From Treponema sp. (lineage in GTDB: Bacteria; Spirochaetota; Spirochaetia; Treponematales; Treponemataceae): 38,715 bases of DNA. The notes below the pieces were generated by a model. That model was not told where the DNA came from. It ran no database searches and was given only the letters and a program-made list of their open reading frames with translations. Made by a program: the position numbers and the translations under genes. The stretch covers positions 1-38,715 of the forward strand of contig JAILRG010000075.1 of assembly GCA_024698325.1 (NCBI GenBank), given 5' to 3'. Below are positions 37,115-38,715 of the stretch, one piece after another (the first letter of the stretch is position 1; each line of letters starts with the position of its first letter).

Positions 37115-38715
37115 TTACATCTGTGCCAGTTTTATTGACTTAACGGTGTAGCTGTATTTATGCTCGTTAATCGTAAATGAAAGATCGTCTCCAACTTTGT
37201 GGTCGATGACTGCATTTCCGAACGGTGACATATAAGATATGATGCCATTTTCCGGATTTGATTCCCACGGACCAAGGATTGTGTATGTCTCTTCCTTTCC
37301 GGTTTCCTTGTTGACAAGCGTAACATCGGTACCGAAAGAAACGTATGACATTGTTGCTGTGGTGGGGTCGAATACGACTGCGCGGGCAAGTTCCCCTTCC
37401 AGACGCTTCAGATCGTTCTGCAGCTTGTGCTGAGCTTCTCTTGCAGCGATGTATTCTGCATTTTCCTTCAAGTCGCCCTTTTCCTTTGCTTCTGCAACTT
37501 CTTTTGCGATAGCCGGAATCTGTACGGTCTGCATGTCTTTTTCCAGGTCCTGCTTGACCTTGAGCATTTTTGCAGTAACAACCATGCCCTTTGGAGCCGT
37601 AGACTTCTCTTCCGTCTTGTGGAATTTGTAGTCCGGATATTTTTCGAGGATCTTGTTGCGCAGCTGTGCCTTTTTAGCGCCGTCGAGACCAGGAATATCG
37701 TCGGCAAGCGTGTACAGGTGTGCAAGCGTGTTTTTATCACTCTTGAGCATGAAATTAATCAGCGTGTCGTGCTTGAAAAGCAAATCCTCGGCCTTTTTGA
37801 TGACCTTGCGGTTTTCTGTTGTATCCACATGGTTTTCAATCTCGCGGTAAGCCTGAGAGATGATGTTAAGGATTGCAATCAGCTGCTTCTGGAAGTCAAT
37901 TGCTGCTTCCTTGAACCATGCTTCATTCTCACTGTTCTCAAAGAAGTAGAGGATTGCATCGCGGTGTCCGCGGAAGTCGTTGAATGAATCAACTGCAAGC
38001 TTCTGAACTTCGGATGTAAAGCCGTTTTCGATGAGGTAGGTGAGCATCTGTCCGTCGAGAACGGTGGGGAACAGATTGATGTACTGCTCTACGCCCTTGC
38101 CCGGCATCTTCTTGATGCCTTCGAGGAAGTCCTTGCGAAGAGACGTATTCTTTGTGTCCTTGAGCAGCGTGTACATTTCGCGCGGATTTTCAATTTCGTT
38201 GTACATCTGTGCGAAATTAAAGCTCGGCTGTGTTGCAAAGCTTGCGAATTCCGGCATCGTGCTGATTTTCTGCACAACCAGGTACGATGCGACAACCTGT
38301 TCGTTTACGACGTTGATTGCCTTAAGGAAGCCAGTGAAGTAGCTGAACATGTCAGCGAAAAGATCGCTTTCCTTATCTGTCATCTCATCATTTGCATAGC
38401 GCATAAGGATATCGACGCGTGCAAAGAACTGCTTCTGAGCCTTGAACTCGTTGCTGAGCTTTTCTTCCGGTGTAATCTTATGTTCACGGACGATGTACTC
38501 GTTGATGTTGTTGGGGTTTACGCCAAACTGAGAGTCGCTTTCAAGAATTTTCTTTGCAGCACTGTTCCAGCTTGTCCACTCGCCGGGAGTAAGGATTGCC
38601 GGTACCAGCTCTGCCTTGATGCGCTTGAAGTCGCAGCTGTTGTCAAAACTGCGGATGATTGTCTTAAGAGTCCATGCCTTATCATTCTTGATTTTCTTAA
38701 TCATGTCCTCGCGGT
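37115..38715 (-). CDS. greA: Transcription elongation factor GreA with long N-terminal extension (5' end outside the window)
   Basis: At least 532 residues; the frame stays open through the window edge and the first Met (38704) is probably internal. The last 160 residues are GreA: MVVTAKMLKVKQDLEKDMQ, AKEKGDLKENAEYIAAREAQ (acidic coiled-coil tip with D and E that assist transcript cleavage), then the FKBP-like domain (SFGTDVTLVNKETGKEETYT, IISYMSPFGNAVIDHKVGD). The preceding 370 or more residues are helical, without known motifs, much longer than ordinary GreA (158). Treponemes are known to have such long GreA proteins. It rescues backtracked RNA polymerase. Confidence 0.92.
   Translation of the reverse strand, partial: REDMIKKIKNDKAWTLKTIIRSFDNSCDFKRIKAELVPAILTPGEWTSWNSAAKKILESDSQFGVNPNNINEYIVREHKITPEEKLSNEFKAQKQFFARVDILMRYANDEMTDKESDLFADMFSYFTGFLKAINVVNEQVVASYLVVQKISTMPEFASFATQPSFNFAQMYNEIENPREMYTLLKDTKNTSLRKDFLEGIKKMPGKGVEQYINLFPTVLDGQMLTYLIENGFTSEVQKLAVDSFNDFRGHRDAILYFFENSENEAWFKEAAIDFQKQLIAILNIISQAYREIENHVDTTENRKVIKKAEDLLFKHDTLINFMLKSDKNTLAHLYTLADDIPGLDGAKKAQLRNKILEKYPDYKFHKTEEKSTAPKGMVVTAKMLKVKQDLEKDMQTVQIPAIAKEVAEAKEKGDLKENAEYIAAREAQHKLQNDLKRLEGELARAVVFDPTTATMSYVSFGTDVTLVNKETGKEETYTILGPWESNPENGIISYMSPFGNAVIDHKVGDDLSFTINEHKYSYTVKSIKLAQM

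Overview
The window looks like the chromosome of a treponeme-type spirochete, probably an anaerobic, host-associated or saccharolytic Treponema. The evidence is the flagellar gene content and order (flgN-flgK-flgL-fliW-csrA facing a flaB/flaG/fliD/PilZ block), an oxygen-independent class III ribonucleotide reductase, a greA with a very long N-terminal extension, an ECF biotin transporter and uronic-acid polysaccharide enzymes. Only the DNA in the window was used; family calls come from recognised motifs, not database searches.

Layout. 1-660: a minus-strand operon of five tRNAs (His-Arg-Lys-Leu-Gly, in transcription order) with a clear promoter and terminator. 697-5160: plus-strand flagellar operon flgN-flgK-flgL-fliW-csrA behind a sigma-28-type promoter. 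5173-13003: convergent minus-strand block with two flagellins, flaG, fliD, an unknown coiled gene, a PilZ membrane protein, an unknown 88-residue gene, then tsaE and tsaB for t6A tRNA modification. 13210-17914: rdgB, a sigma-factor-like gene behind a strikingly regular 20.5-bp repeat array, a DHH phosphoesterase, a small exported protein, an ornithine carbamoyltransferase and tRNA-Met. 18009-21977: nrdR-nrdD, then a separate ORF carrying the NrdD glycyl-radical loop fused to a redoxin, then nrdG. 22123-23982: heparinase II/III-like protein. 24173-26199: bioY-ecfA-ecfT biotin importer behind a BirA-like operator. 26424-28208: lnt. 28270-33040: galactokinase-like gene, surE, a TPR gene and an exported TPR/propeller/VWA-like protein. 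33085-37002: ThyX-like gene, DUF2264 gene and GH88 unsaturated glucuronyl hydrolase. 37115-38715: 3' part of a long greA.

How the genes work together. The flagellar genes form a late-stage filament programme: hook-filament junction proteins (FlgK, FlgL) with their chaperone (FlgN), cap (FliD), filament (two FlaB-type flagellins), FlaG, and the FliW/CsrA pair that in other bacteria couples flagellin secretion to flagellin translation. The leader of the 12143-13003 flagellin carries two small GGA hairpins, one over the ribosome binding site, which fits CsrA control. The nrd genes give anaerobic dNTP synthesis. The heparinase-like protein, DUF2264 protein and GH88 enzyme suggest use of uronic-acid-containing polymers.

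Most notable: (i) the NrdD glycyl-radical segment encoded as a separate protein fused to a thioredoxin-fold domain; (ii) twelve A-tract repeats spaced alternately 20 and 21 bp upstream of a divergent sigma-like gene; (iii) a BirA-type operator overlapping the bioY start; (iv) several sigma-70 promoters placed so close to the start codon that the mRNAs should be nearly leaderless; (v) a ThyX-fold-like gene heading a polysaccharide operon.
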